Positions 1 to 8,286 of a stretch of 41,861 bases of DNA are shown here, one piece after another. Positions within the stretch are counted from its first letter, which is position 1. Each line of letters opens with the position of its first letter. The notes below the pieces were generated by a model. It made no database searches. It saw only the letters and a program-made list of their open reading frames with translations, and had not been told where the DNA came from. Both the position numbers and the translations under genes were made by a program. This stretch comes from JBDIBB01 sp039812685 (lineage in GTDB: Bacteria; Acidobacteriota; Vicinamibacteria; Vicinamibacterales; JAFNAJ01), in NCBI GenBank assembly GCA_039812685.1, contig JBDIBB010000023.1:1-41861 (forward strand). Direction: 5' to 3'.

Positions 1-1174
1 CGGCCGCCGTCACCTTCGCGAGGGTCTCACGGTAGGCCGCCGCCGCCAGGTCGATGGCGCCCAGCGCGCGGGCCTGCACGGCATCGACCTGCGCGGCCGC
101 CTCGGTCCGGCGCACCTCGGCCTCGGCGATCGGCCCGCGATTGCGGGAGAAGACCGGCAGCGCCAGCGGGAAGAGCAGTGTCCACTTCTGGCTGTTCTGA
201 TCCATCTGGTAACCGGGCCCCAGGTGCAGGTCGGGGTATTGCCGCGCGATCTCGAGCTGCAGCGCCGCCTGACTCGCCTCGTACGCGGCCAGCGCGCCGA
301 GCACGTCCGCGCGGTTGACGAGCGCCCCACGCCGCGCGGCCTCGTCGGGCAGCGCCGGCGGGAGCTCGCGGAACCGCGTCATATCGAAGACGATCCCGTC
401 GAGCGCGGCCACGGGCACGCCGATCGCCGTGGCGAGCCGCGCGCGCGCCTCCTCACGCTGGCGGCTGGCATCGGCCGCCGACAGACGGATGGCATCCGAC
501 TGGAGCCGTGCCTGCGACAACTGGAACGCCGAGATCTCGCCCGCGTCGAGTTGCCGCTGGAAGAGCGCGAGGTTGGTGTCCGACATGCTGCCCTGACGTT
601 CGAGCAGCGCGGCCGCCTCTGTGGCAGCGAAGAGGTCGAGCAGGGCCTGACGGATGTCTGCCCGGATCCGCCACGCGGCGCCAGCCGACGCGAAGCGGGC
701 GGCGTCGCCGAGGTGCGCGGCCTGCGAGATGCGAGCCTGCCGCTTGCCGGCGGTCTCGATCGTGAAGTCGAGCGACAGGTTCAGGATCCAGGGCGTGATG
801 GCGCCGGCCGGCGTGCTGGCGTTGTAGCCCGGTCCGGGCGCCACGGTGGGGTTCGGACGCTCGCCGGCGGTGAGGCGCGCGGCCTGCGCGGCCGCCCACG
901 ACGCGCGCGCGACGGCCAGGTCGGGGTGGAAGTACAGGCCGGCCGCGGTGAGGGCGTCCAGATCCCATCGCGCCGGCGGCCACGCCGGCGCCCCGGCAGC
1001 CGACGCCATCGCCCGCGCGAGGCCGGGATCGTCCAGGCGCCTATCGTCGAGCCTCGACAGCCGCGCCTCGGGCGAGATCGGATGGGGCTGGTAGTGCACG
1101 CAGCCCGTGCCGAACACTCCCACCACGCAACAGGCGACGATACGCCACGCCCGCCGCAACGCACCCGATGTCAT
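1..1174 (-). CDS. TolC-family outer membrane efflux protein (CusC/CzcC-like), C-terminus off the window
   Basis: The frame runs from the ATG at 1174 down to base 1 without a stop, so about 391 residues are visible and the C-terminus lies outside the window. The start MTSGALRR is followed by a hydrophobic stretch ending in FGTGC, a probable though not canonical lipobox. The body has the long Ala/Gln/Arg-rich helices and paired helix-strand pattern of outer membrane efflux proteins, with segments such as GERPNPT, RQLDAGEIS and AEVRRTEAAAQ that are typical of the CzcC/CusC branch. Such proteins form the outer membrane channel of RND metal or drug pumps; the inner membrane partners would lie left of the window. 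The divergent two-component regulator 82 bases away supports a metal-efflux role. The family call is firm; the substrate is inferred. Confidence 0.85.
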   Translation of the reverse strand, partial: MTSGALRRAWRIVACCVVGVFGTGCVHYQPHPISPEARLSRLDDRRLDDPGLARAMASAAGAPAWPPARWDLDALTAAGLYFHPDLAVARASWAAAQAARLTAGERPNPTVAPGPGYNASTPAGAITPWILNLSLDFTIETAGKRQARISQAAHLGDAARFASAGAAWRIRADIRQALLDLFAATEAAALLERQGSMSDTNLALFQRQLDAGEISAFQLSQARLQSDAIRLSAADASRQREEARARLATAIGVPVAALDGIVFDMTRFRELPPALPDEAARRGALVNRADVLGALAAYEASQAALQLEIARQYPDLHLGPGYQMDQNSQKWTLLFPLALPVFSRNRGPIAEAEVRRTEAAAQVDAVQARALGAIDLAAAAYRETLAKVTAA

Positions 1175-1244
1175 GAGCACCCCGTGCCATGGTGGGATGC
1201 GCAAGCTGAAAATCCGCTGAAAGCGGCGGCCGTTCGCTCTCTGG

Positions 1245-1250
1245 CAGAAT
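1245..1250 (+). promoter_or_regulatory. Candidate -10 box (CAGAAT) of a near-leaderless promoter for the response regulator
   Basis: CAGAAT matches the -10 consensus at four or five positions and lies six bases before the GTG at 1257. A transcript would therefore start at or next to the start codon. No convincing -35 box is seen 16-18 bases upstream and no Shine-Dalgarno sequence fits in the gap. Confidence 0.35.
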
Positions 1251-1256
1251 GGTGGC

Positions 1257-1931
1257 GTGCGGCTCCTGCTCGCCGAAGACGACCCGCGCATGGCGGCCCT
1301 GCTCAGGCGCGGGCTGTCGGAGGAAGGCCACGTCGTCGACATCGTGGACTCCGGAGCGAAAGCGATCGACCTGGCGCGCGCGGCCGACTTCGACGTGTGG
1401 ATCCTCGACGTGGGACTGCCTGACGGGGATGGCTTCGAGGCGGTGCGGCGGCTGCGCGCGGGCGGCCACCGCACGCCCGCCCTCATGCTGACGGCCCGCG
1501 ACGCCAACGCCGACATCATCGCGGGACTCGAGGCCGGGGCCGACGACTACCTCACGAAGCCCTTCGCCTTCGACGTGCTGATGGCGCGACTGCACGCGCT
1601 GGCACGGCGCGGGCCGGCGGTGCACGACGTGTGGCTGCACGTCGCGGACCTCTCGCTGAATCCCGCCACGCGCGTGGTGACGCGCGCCCAGCGCCCCGTG
1701 CACCTGTCGCGTACCGAGTTCGCGCTGCTCGAGCACCTGATGCGGCGCGCCGGCCGCGTCGTCACCCGGCAGGCGCTGATCGACGGCGTCTGGGGCGTCG
1801 AGCGCGACGTCGAGGACAACACGCTCGACGCGTTCGTGCGCCTCCTCCGGCAGAAAGTCGACGACCAGCAGGCCTTCCCCCTGATTCACACCGTCCGGGG
1901 CGTCGGCTATTGCCTGCGATCCGAGCCATGA
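1257..1931 (+). CDS. OmpR/CusR-type DNA-binding response regulator
   Basis: This is a 224-residue two-domain response regulator of usual family length. The receiver domain (about 1-115) has the acidic pair at D8/D9, the phosphoacceptor D51 in ILDVGLPDGDG, T79 and K101 in LTKPF. The C-terminal winged helix (about 125-222) ends in the standard HTVRGVGYCLR signature. The start is GTG; no ribosome binding site is seen and a -10-like box sits six bases upstream, so a leaderless message is likely. The gene overlaps the next by ATGA (ATG at 1928, stop at 1929-1931), the usual translational coupling of a regulator with its kinase. With the divergent CusC-like gene it probably controls a metal or envelope-stress efflux system. 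The partner kinase is broken, so what phosphorylates it is unclear. Confidence 0.9.
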   Translation: MRLLLAEDDPRMAALLRRGLSEEGHVVDIVDSGAKAIDLARAADFDVWILDVGLPDGDGFEAVRRLRAGGHRTPALMLTARDANADIIAGLEAGADDYLTKPFAFDVLMARLHALARRGPAVHDVWLHVADLSLNPATRVVTRAQRPVHLSRTEFALLEHLMRRAGRVVTRQALIDGVWGVERDVEDNTLDAFVRLLRQKVDDQQAFPLIHTVRGVGYCLRSEP

Positions 1932-2878
1932 CCGCGCTGTCCATCCGCGCACGGCTCACCGCCTGGTTCGTCATCGTGCTCGCCGTCGCCACCATCGCGC
2001 TGTCGGTGGCCGCGTGGCGGCTGTCGGCTCAGAGCGTGATCGAGGCCGCCGACGCGAGCCTGCAGGCGCGCCTGGACGGCGTCCGCCGGTTCCTGCGGAA
2101 TCCGAACACGCGGCTCAGCGTGGAGGGGTTGCGCGACGAGTTCGACGAATACGGCGGGCTCACGCGGGGCGAGGCGCTGCTCGAGGTGATCGGGCCGACC
2201 GGCGCGGTCCTCGTGTGGCCGGCGATCCCGGGCTGGTCGGTTGTCGCCAGCGTGTCGGCATCGTCGGGGGCCACGACCATCGGCGTGCGGGATCTCGAGA
2301 TTGGCGCGATGCCGTTCCGTGTGGCGTCGGCACGGCTCGTGGCGCCCGGCCGCGCCTACCGCGCAACGGTCGCGGCGCCGATGGGGCCGGCGTATGCGGC
2401 CCTGCATCGATTCCACCGGCTGCAGTTGGCCATGCTGTCGCTCGTGCTCGCGATCGCCGGCATCGGCGGGCACTGGATCAGCCGGCGGGCGCCGGCCCCC
2501 GTCGACCGCATCACGAAGGAAGTGCAGGCCATCACCGTGCAGAGCCTGGATCGCCGCGTGGCCGAGCCGCCGGCCGACGACGAGTTGCGGCGCCTGGCCA
2601 CGACGTTCAACGACATGCTGTCGCGCCGAGGTGCTGTTGCCCGCGGCGGCGCTCAGCGATCCCACAGAAGCAGGGACATCGACGCCAGGAACACGACGGG
2701 ACCGAACGCCATCACCAGGAACACCAGCCCTTCACGGATGAAGAGCATCCGGCTGGCGGGCGAACTGGCCACCGGCGGATCCGGGGCGTGCCGTGCCGGC
2801 GCCGCGAACCGGTGCAGGCAGACGAATGCCGCCAGCCACGCGGCCGAGGTCAGCCACGGCGCGCGCGTCAGGGCCTGA
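1928..2878 (+). pseudogene. Histidine kinase remnant: sensor and HAMP region only, catalytic domains missing
   Basis: The start ATG overlaps the regulator stop. Residues 1-233 look like a CusS/QseC-type sensor kinase: an N-terminal membrane segment (about 9-30), a periplasmic region of roughly 130 residues, a second membrane segment (about 167-185, LAMLSLVLAIAGIGG) and a HAMP domain ending in RLATTFNDML. In family members a short linker and the phosphoacceptor H-box follow. Here, from about base 2627, the frame becomes Arg/Ser-rich sequence with no kinase motif. From 2653 it is the antisense of the convergent gene, running on to a stop at 2876-2878. None of the three frames restores an H-box, N-box or G-box, so this is a truncation by rearrangement and not a simple frameshift. 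An assembly join at about 2627-2652 would give the same picture. Confidence 0.75.
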
Positions 2879-3552
2879 ATCGATCCGCCCACCATCACCA
2901 GTGGCAGTGCGAAGGCCGCGAGGCCGGCGCCAAGCGCCGCCGAATCGATCGCCGGCCGGCGCGACCGCGCACCGGCGGCTGGCCTGGCCGGGAGCAGGAA
3001 GAAGAAGAGGAGACCAGCCGCCACGGCCGCGAGCCCGGCGAGCCGGAAGGGGTAGAGAAGGCCGGGAGGTGGCGGTGAGGCGCCGCGAAATCCGGCGGGC
3101 GCATCGAAATCGCGGCGCGTCCACACGTGCCGCACGACCTGGTAGTGCACGTCGCCGCCAGGCCGCGACAGCGAGATGAACGTGGTCCCTCCCCCCGCCG
3201 CGAGGCGATCGCCGGCGTCGATCATCGGTTCGACGTCCGCTCGAAGGAACACGGGACGGGCGTCCGGCCCGGTGCGGGCGTCGACCTCGGCCAGCAGCCG
3301 TTCCCAGTCCGGGCCAACGGCGGAGAACACGTTGTACTGGAGCAACTCCTCGATGTAGACCGACAGCGGCAGCTCCGCCTGACGCCGCTGCGCCTCACTC
3401 GCCCTGTCGTCGAGCGCGGCGCGCTCACGCGCCTGCCGCGCGCCGAAGTCGACCGGCACGAGCGACACCAGCGGATCGAGCGGCGCGAGGCGGAACAGCC
3501 ACAGGCCCGGCAGCAGCGATCCGATCAGCAGCGCACGTCGCAGCAGTTCCAT
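2653..3552 (-). CDS. Multi-pass membrane protein of unknown function
   Basis: This 299-residue protein starts at the ATG at 3552; the frame stays open upstream without a better start. An N-terminal hydrophobic segment (about 7-30, LLIGSLLPGLWLF) precedes a soluble, probably extracytoplasmic region (about 35-165). That region contains an Arg-rich helical stretch and a segment mentioning LSVYIEELLQYNVFSAVGPDWERLL. Three or four C-terminal membrane helices follow (about 168-190, 205-225, 235-252 and 275-297). I recognise no family and no catalytic motif. It lies 34 bases downstream of the beta-propeller gene on the same strand, so the two probably form a small operon. Its 3' end abuts the truncated kinase frame. 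Confidence 0.6.
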   Translation of the reverse strand: MELLRRALLIGSLLPGLWLFRLAPLDPLVSLVPVDFGARQARERAALDDRASEAQRRQAELPLSVYIEELLQYNVFSAVGPDWERLLAEVDARTGPDARPVFLRADVEPMIDAGDRLAAGGGTTFISLSRPGGDVHYQVVRHVWTRRDFDAPAGFRGASPPPPGLLYPFRLAGLAAVAAGLLFFFLLPARPAAGARSRRPAIDSAALGAGLAAFALPLVMVGGSIQALTRAPWLTSAAWLAAFVCLHRFAAPARHAPDPPVASSPASRMLFIREGLVFLVMAFGPVVFLASMSLLLWDR

Positions 3553-3586
3553 GGTGACCTCGATCGACGCCCGGCGGCCCGAAACG

Positions 3587-4354
3587 TCAGTAGGTGGCCG
3601 ACATCCGCGTCCAGACGACGGCGTAGCGGTACTTCGCGTCCCGCTGGAGCCAGGCCAGACGCCGCCCGTCGGTCGACCAGGCGGGCAGCATCGCGTTGGA
3701 CGCGCCCGGCAGGGTCTTGTTCCGCTTCTTCCGGTTGAGGACGACGAGCGTCCCCTTCTCGGTCGCGTAGACGAGCGCGCCGCTGCCCTCCGGTCCCCAG
3801 CTGAACACGAGGCCCGGCACGGGCCTGGCGACGTTGATCCAGCTCGCGATCTCACGGCCGGCGAACGACAGGCGGACGACGCGCACGCGCTGGTCGCCGT
3901 GCTGGCCGGCGGCGAGGTTGTCGGGCGATGGCCCGGACGTGAGCGCGTCGGGACTGCCGGATCGATCGAGCACGCCGGAGGGGCCAGGACCGGCCCGCCT
4001 GATCTCCGAGCGCTGCTCCACCTCGATTGCGAGCGACGGATCGCCCGGCGCGTGGATGTCCTGCTTCATCGCCCAGTACTGCTGTGCCCAGTCGGGCTCT
4101 GTATCCAGCTCGCGTCGCGCGCCGTCCGGAACATCGACCAGCAGGTGCTGCCGTCGCCCGGACGGCGGCGATCCCGCGACGAGCTGCACGTAGAGCTGGG
4201 AGCCGTCGGGCGACCACGCGAGGCGGTGGGCTTCACCCTTCCACGCTGTGGCGTCGATCTCGGCGATGGTGGCGGGCGGCCCGACGGTGAGCGCCGGCAC
4301 GTCGAGCTGCACGGCGGCGGCGAGCCATCCGGAGACGACCAGAGCGAACCACAT
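3587..4354 (-). CDS. PD40/WD40-like beta-propeller protein (TolB-type repeats), function unknown
   Basis: The protein has 255 residues from the ATG at 4354, with GAGG (minus strand) a few bases upstream. The N-terminus MWFALVVSGWLAAAVQ looks like a short signal peptide. Two repeats carry the TolB-like signature: LAWSPDGSQLY near residue 45 and PAWSTDGRRLAW near residue 230. Between them is a less regular region with a segment ending SWINVARPVPGLVFSWGPEGSGALVY. Such short propellers bind ligands or partner proteins in the periplasm. This one has too few clear repeats for a full six- or seven-blade propeller, so it may be divergent. It is followed after 34 bases by the membrane protein gene. 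No substrate can be assigned. Confidence 0.6.
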   Translation of the reverse strand: MWFALVVSGWLAAAVQLDVPALTVGPPATIAEIDATAWKGEAHRLAWSPDGSQLYVQLVAGSPPSGRRQHLLVDVPDGARRELDTEPDWAQQYWAMKQDIHAPGDPSLAIEVEQRSEIRRAGPGPSGVLDRSGSPDALTSGPSPDNLAAGQHGDQRVRVVRLSFAGREIASWINVARPVPGLVFSWGPEGSGALVYATEKGTLVVLNRKKRNKTLPGASNAMLPAWSTDGRRLAWLQRDAKYRYAVVWTRMSATY

Positions 4355-4525
4355 GACGACCTCGCTGCCGGAGGATGAATCGCGCCGACGACCTTCAGGG
4401 GCCTGTCGGAGTGATGTTACAACGTGTGGCGGGCTTGGCGCCGTGTCACCGGGCCCGGCGATCGCGCGCGGCGCCAGCGCCGTGGCCGGCTGTCGCCGGG
4501 CAGCCGCGCTCCCTGGACGGGCGCG

Positions 4526-4531
4526 TATAAT
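4526..4531 (+). promoter_or_regulatory. Consensus -10 box (TATAAT) of a leaderless promoter
   Basis: A perfect TATAAT ends eight bases before the ATG at 4540. Transcription would begin within a base or two of the start codon, giving a leaderless mRNA. No Shine-Dalgarno sequence is present and no good -35 box is visible. Confidence 0.5.
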
Positions 4532-4539
4532 CGCGGCCC

Positions 4540-5982
4540 ATGTCCAAGACGATGACGATGATCGCGGTGCTCGCACTGGCGGCGATCGCCTCGCCCGCCC
4601 TGGCACAGGAGACGCCGACCGAGCGCGAGGCCGCCGGCGAGGTGCTGCGGAAGATGGACGCGCTCGAGCGGTCGCTGGACGTTCCGGCGCTGGTGGCGCG
4701 CCTGTCGGCGGCCAGCCCCGGGCGCGATGCCGTCGTGACGCGCGCCCGGCAGCTCATGGACACCGAACTGCTGGCGCTCTCCGACGACATCTGCACGCAC
4801 CCGGAGGTCGGCCACAAGGAGACCCGCTCGGTGCAGAAGCTGGCGGAGGTGCTGCGGAAGCACGGCTTCACGGTCGAGACGGGCTCCGGCGGCTTCGAGA
4901 CGGCCTTCACGGCGCGCTACGCGCGCGGCAGCGGCCGCCCCAACCTCGGCGTCATCGTCGAGTACGACGCGCTGCGCGGCACCACCGGCGCCTTCCACGG
5001 CGACCAGCACTGCGCGCAGGGTCCGATTGGTATCGCTGCGGCCGTGGCCATCGCGGAGTTCCTGACGAAGCAGCAGCTGCCGGGCACCGTGACCGTGTTC
5101 GGCACGCCCGCCGAGGAGGTGCTCGAGCCCTCGGTCAAGACCGTGATGCACCGCAATCGCGCCTTCGACGGGATGGACGTGATCGTGCGGAGCCATGCCA
5201 ACACGGCCACCTCGCGGCCGGCGCCCGGCTTCGGGACCTGCTGCATGAACATCGACGGCGTCAAGTACACCTTCAGCGGCGCTCCGGCCCACCAGTTGAC
5301 GGCGTGGAACGGCCGCAACGCCCTCACCGCGGTGCGGACGCTCTTCGACAACATCGACAACATGCGCAGCAACATGCGGCCCGAGACGCGCATCCAGGGC
5401 ATCATCACCGAGGGCGGCGCGGCGCCCAACGTCGTGCCCGATCGCACGCAGGCCGACTTCTACATCCGCTACCCGGACGAGGTGTACCTGGCGCAGGTGC
5501 GTGAGATGGTGGACAACGCGGCGAAGGCCGCCGCGCTGGCTACCGGGACGAAGGTGCGGATCGACAACTACGGCAATGCCCGCGACGGCATCTCCGTGGC
5601 CACGCTGGCCGAGCTGGCCTTCGCCTACCTGAAGCACTACGGCGCCGGCAGGGTGCAGGAGGCGCCGGGCAAGCCGCAGGGTTACGAGGAGAGCGGCAGC
5701 GTGTCGCGCGACATCCCCGGCATCGGCTTCGAGGCCTACACGTCGGACTGGCCCAATCACACGTACGAAATGGACCAGGACAACCTGAAGCCCGTCGGAC
5801 ACGACGGCTTCAAGGTGCAGGCGCAGGCGATGGCCGCGCTGCTGCACGATTTCGCCACCGATGCCGGCTACCGTGCCGCCGTCGAGAAGGAGTTCATCGG
5901 GATCAAGGCGCTGTTCGGCGAGTACCTGCAGGCGCTGGAGAAGGTCTACCAGGTGCCGGCCGTGCCCGAGCCCAGGCCCTGA
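4540..5982 (+). CDS. Exported M20-family metallopeptidase/amidohydrolase (AbgB-like)
   Basis: The product has 480 residues and a clear Sec signal peptide (MSKTMTMIAVLALAAIASPALAQ, cleavage after about residue 22). The mature part matches M20/M20D amidohydrolases: THPEVGHKETRS near residue 87, VIVEYDALRGTTGAFHGDQHC near 135-150 (first metal ligands), FGTPAEEVLEPS near 190 (catalytic Glu and bridging region), VRSHANTATS near 220, and FSGAPAHQLTAWNGRNAL in the dimerisation lid domain. These enzymes hydrolyse amide bonds of N-acyl amino acids or small peptides such as aminobenzoyl-glutamate. The signal peptide places this one in the periplasm, where it probably trims peptides or N-acyl amino acids for uptake. 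It stands alone with its own promoter and a hairpin follows the stop. Family certain, substrate unknown. Confidence 0.88.
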   Translation: MSKTMTMIAVLALAAIASPALAQETPTEREAAGEVLRKMDALERSLDVPALVARLSAASPGRDAVVTRARQLMDTELLALSDDICTHPEVGHKETRSVQKLAEVLRKHGFTVETGSGGFETAFTARYARGSGRPNLGVIVEYDALRGTTGAFHGDQHCAQGPIGIAAAVAIAEFLTKQQLPGTVTVFGTPAEEVLEPSVKTVMHRNRAFDGMDVIVRSHANTATSRPAPGFGTCCMNIDGVKYTFSGAPAHQLTAWNGRNALTAVRTLFDNIDNMRSNMRPETRIQGIITEGGAAPNVVPDRTQADFYIRYPDEVYLAQVREMVDNAAKAAALATGTKVRIDNYGNARDGISVATLAELAFAYLKHYGAGRVQEAPGKPQGYEESGSVSRDIPGIGFEAYTSDWPNHTYEMDQDNLKPVGHDGFKVQAQAMAALLHDFATDAGYRAAVEKEFIGIKALFGEYLQALEKVYQVPAVPEPRP

Positions 5983-5998
5983 TCGCCCGGGCGCGCCA

Positions 5999-6046
5999 GC
6001 GGCGCGGGCGGACGCTGTCGTGTGCCGTCCGCCGCGCCCGCGCCGC
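5999..6046. terminator. Imperfect G+C-rich inverted repeat between convergent genes
   Basis: Arms at about 5999-6014 and 6026-6046 pair over sixteen bases with one five-base bulge and an 11-base loop. It lies in the 71-base gap between the M20 peptidase stop and the mgtE stop and may terminate both. No T run is present. Confidence 0.4.
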
Positions 6047-6053
6047 GCACCGC

Positions 6054-7457
6054 CTACAGCAGGCTGCCCCGCAGGATCGCGGCCGCCACCGAGAAGTAGA
6101 TCACCAGTCCCGTCACGTCGACCAGCGTCGCGACGAACGGCGCCGACGAGGTGGCGGGATCCGCGCCGATGCGCTTCATGGCGAACGGCAGCATCGCCCC
6201 GCTCAGCGTGCCCCACAGCACGACGCCCACCAGGGCGAGTCCCACGGTGAGCGCCACCAGCAGCCAGTGCTCGCCGTAGGTGCCGAACATGCCGCCCCAG
6301 ACGGCCACCCGCGCGAAGCCGATCGATCCCAGGATGGTTCCCAGCGCCAGGCCCGAGAGCACCTCGCGCCGCATGATGCGCCACCAGTCGCCGAGCGCGA
6401 TCTCGCCGACGGCCAGCGCGCGGATCATCAGCGATGCCGCCTGCGATCCGCTGTTGCCGCCCGAGGAGATGATCAGCGGCACGAACAGCGCGAGCACGAC
6501 GGCGCTCGCAATCTCCTGCTCGTAGTGCGCCATGGCGGTGGCCGTCAGCATCTCGCCGAGGAACAGGACGATCAGCCAGCGCGCGCGCTTCTTGACGAGG
6601 GTCGTGAACGGCGTCTCGGTGTAGGCGTCGTCGAGCGCCTCGAGGCCGCCCAGCCGCTGGATGTCCTTGGTGGTCTCGTCCTCGATGACGTCGATCACGT
6701 CGTCGACGGTGATGGTGCCGATCAGCCGGTTGCGGCGGTCCACCACGGGCACGGCGAGCAGGTTGTAGGACGAGACGAGGTGCGCGGCCTCCAGTTGATC
6801 GCTGTCCTCGCCGATCCGGACGACCTCGGTGACCATGAAGTCTCGGACGGGCGTCGACGGCTGGACGAGCAGCAGCCGGCGCAGCGACGTCACCCCGACG
6901 AGGTGGCCGTCCGAGTCGACGACGTAGAGGTAGAAGACCACCTCGGTGCCCTGTCCGGCCACCCGCTGGAGGGCTGCCACCGCGTCGCCCGCCGTCAGCG
7001 CCTCGTGGACCGAGAACGCGTTCGGGTTCATGATCCGGCCGGCGGTGCGGTCGGCGTGATCGAGCAGGCGCTGGGCGCCGCCCGCGCGGCCGCTCGCCTC
7101 GCGGATGGCGTGCCTGACCTCGTCGGGCAGCCGCTCCAGGACCCGCGCCGCGTCGTCGGGATCCAGCAGATCCAGCAGGCCGGCCACCTCGCGCTCGGGC
7201 CGGTCCTCGAGCAGCGCGACGCCCAGAGCCGGATCGAGCTCGGCGAAGGCCTGCATTGCCAGTGTGCGCTCGTGCGTGACGAGGATGTCGAAGGTGGGCC
7301 GGCGGTGCCGCTCAGGGAACCGGCGCAGCATCCACGCGATGTCGGCGGGGTACTGCTTGCGGAGCAGCTTCACCAGGTGGTCGGTGGCGCCACGCGCGAG
7401 AAGGCGCAGGGCGGCCTTCAGCACGACGTCGCGCTTGGGTGCCAACGTTGTGGTCAT
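6054..7457 (-). CDS. mgtE: MgtE-type magnesium channel
   Basis: The 467-residue protein matches MgtE in length and order: an N-terminal helical Mg-sensing domain (about 1-130), a CBS pair (about 135-260, with IMNPNAFSVHE and VPVVDRRNRLIGTITVDDV), a connecting helix and five membrane helices (about 290-465). The diagnostic pore signature PLIISSGGNSGSQAASL is present, as is the last-helix region GADPATSSAPFVATLVDVTG. It imports Mg2+ (sometimes Co2+) and is gated by internal Mg2+. The start ATG at 7457 has AGGTG four bases upstream. It begins 28 bases after the methyltransferase and is probably the last gene of the ABC-importer operon, which would link metal-complex uptake and Mg2+ entry. No upstream Mg riboswitch fits in the gap. 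Confidence 0.95.
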   Translation of the reverse strand: MTTTLAPKRDVVLKAALRLLARGATDHLVKLLRKQYPADIAWMLRRFPERHRRPTFDILVTHERTLAMQAFAELDPALGVALLEDRPEREVAGLLDLLDPDDAARVLERLPDEVRHAIREASGRAGGAQRLLDHADRTAGRIMNPNAFSVHEALTAGDAVAALQRVAGQGTEVVFYLYVVDSDGHLVGVTSLRRLLLVQPSTPVRDFMVTEVVRIGEDSDQLEAAHLVSSYNLLAVPVVDRRNRLIGTITVDDVIDVIEDETTKDIQRLGGLEALDDAYTETPFTTLVKKRARWLIVLFLGEMLTATAMAHYEQEIASAVVLALFVPLIISSGGNSGSQAASLMIRALAVGEIALGDWWRIMRREVLSGLALGTILGSIGFARVAVWGGMFGTYGEHWLLVALTVGLALVGVVLWGTLSGAMLPFAMKRIGADPATSSAPFVATLVDVTGLVIYFSVAAAILRGSLL

Positions 7458-7485
7458 CGATCACCTTGTCCCGGCGCTCTTCGAG

Positions 7486-8286
7486 TCAACGCGCGCCGCC
7501 CGGCGTCTTCTCCCACGAGATGAACGCCCACCGCATCGGCGCGCCGGCCACGCGCCCCGCACGCCGGTCGTAGAAGTCGCGCAGCCGGTCGCGTTCGGCG
7601 CCGCTCAGCGGTCCCAGCGACCAGGCGACCTTCCTGGCGCAGTCGTCGAAGTCGGCGCAGTGCCGGAGGCGGCTTTCGGCCTCGATGTAGTCGACGCGCG
7701 GGTGGATGCCGTGCCGGTGAAGGATCGCCAGCACGTACAGGTAATCGGGCAACGGCGGATCGTCCCGGCCGAGCGCGTCGCAGATGTCGGCGTCGAGGAA
7801 CCGGCCGCCCACCAGGTGCGTGAGGCAGACGCGCCGGCGCGCGTGGCCGTCGAGCTTCAGCAGCGCGGGCTCGAGATCGGGCACCTGTGTCGACCGCGAG
7901 GCGACGACCACGTCGCACACCGGCACCGCGTCCCACGGGTCCTCCCACGCGCGGAGGATCGGCGTGGCGTTCGACAGGCCGCGGGCGTGCGCGTTGCGCG
8001 CGAAGGCGTCGACCATGCCGCGGCTGAAGTCGAGGCCGTAGACGCGCTCGAGCCGATCCGCCACCGTCAGGCCGATGGTGCCCGGGCCGCAGCCGACGTC
8101 GAGCAGCGTCGTGCAGCCGCGCAGGTCGAGCCGTGCGACGAAGTCCTCGACGTATGCGCCGGCGAAGATGCCGCGGCTCATCGTCTCGGCGCGGTCGTCC
8201 CAGTCGGCGGCCGACTTCTCGTGCCGGCCGGCCCGCGCCATCTGCTCCCGGTACAGCCGGCCGAAGTCGATCGCGTCGATGCTCAT
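7486..8286 (-). CDS. Class I SAM-dependent methyltransferase in the ABC importer operon
   Basis: The product has 266 residues. Motif I, LLDVGCGPGTIGL, lies near residue 62, an acidic motif II (VYGLDFSRGMVDAF) near 85, and CDVVVASRSTQ near 125. The C-terminal half (about 140-266) is unusual, with RRRVCLTHLVGG, a Cys in CADFDDCARK and a closing MRWAFISWEK. The ATG at 8286 overlaps the ATPase stop by ATGA, so the two are translationally coupled. The substrate is unknown. Tight coupling to a metal-chelate type importer suggests it acts on the imported ligand or a metallophore, although a general small-molecule methyltransferase cannot be excluded. MgtE follows after 28 bases. Confidence 0.8.
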   Translation of the reverse strand: MSIDAIDFGRLYREQMARAGRHEKSAADWDDRAETMSRGIFAGAYVEDFVARLDLRGCTTLLDVGCGPGTIGLTVADRLERVYGLDFSRGMVDAFARNAHARGLSNATPILRAWEDPWDAVPVCDVVVASRSTQVPDLEPALLKLDGHARRRVCLTHLVGGRFLDADICDALGRDDPPLPDYLYVLAILHRHGIHPRVDYIEAESRLRHCADFDDCARKVAWSLGPLSGAERDRLRDFYDRRAGRVAGAPMRWAFISWEKTPGGAR

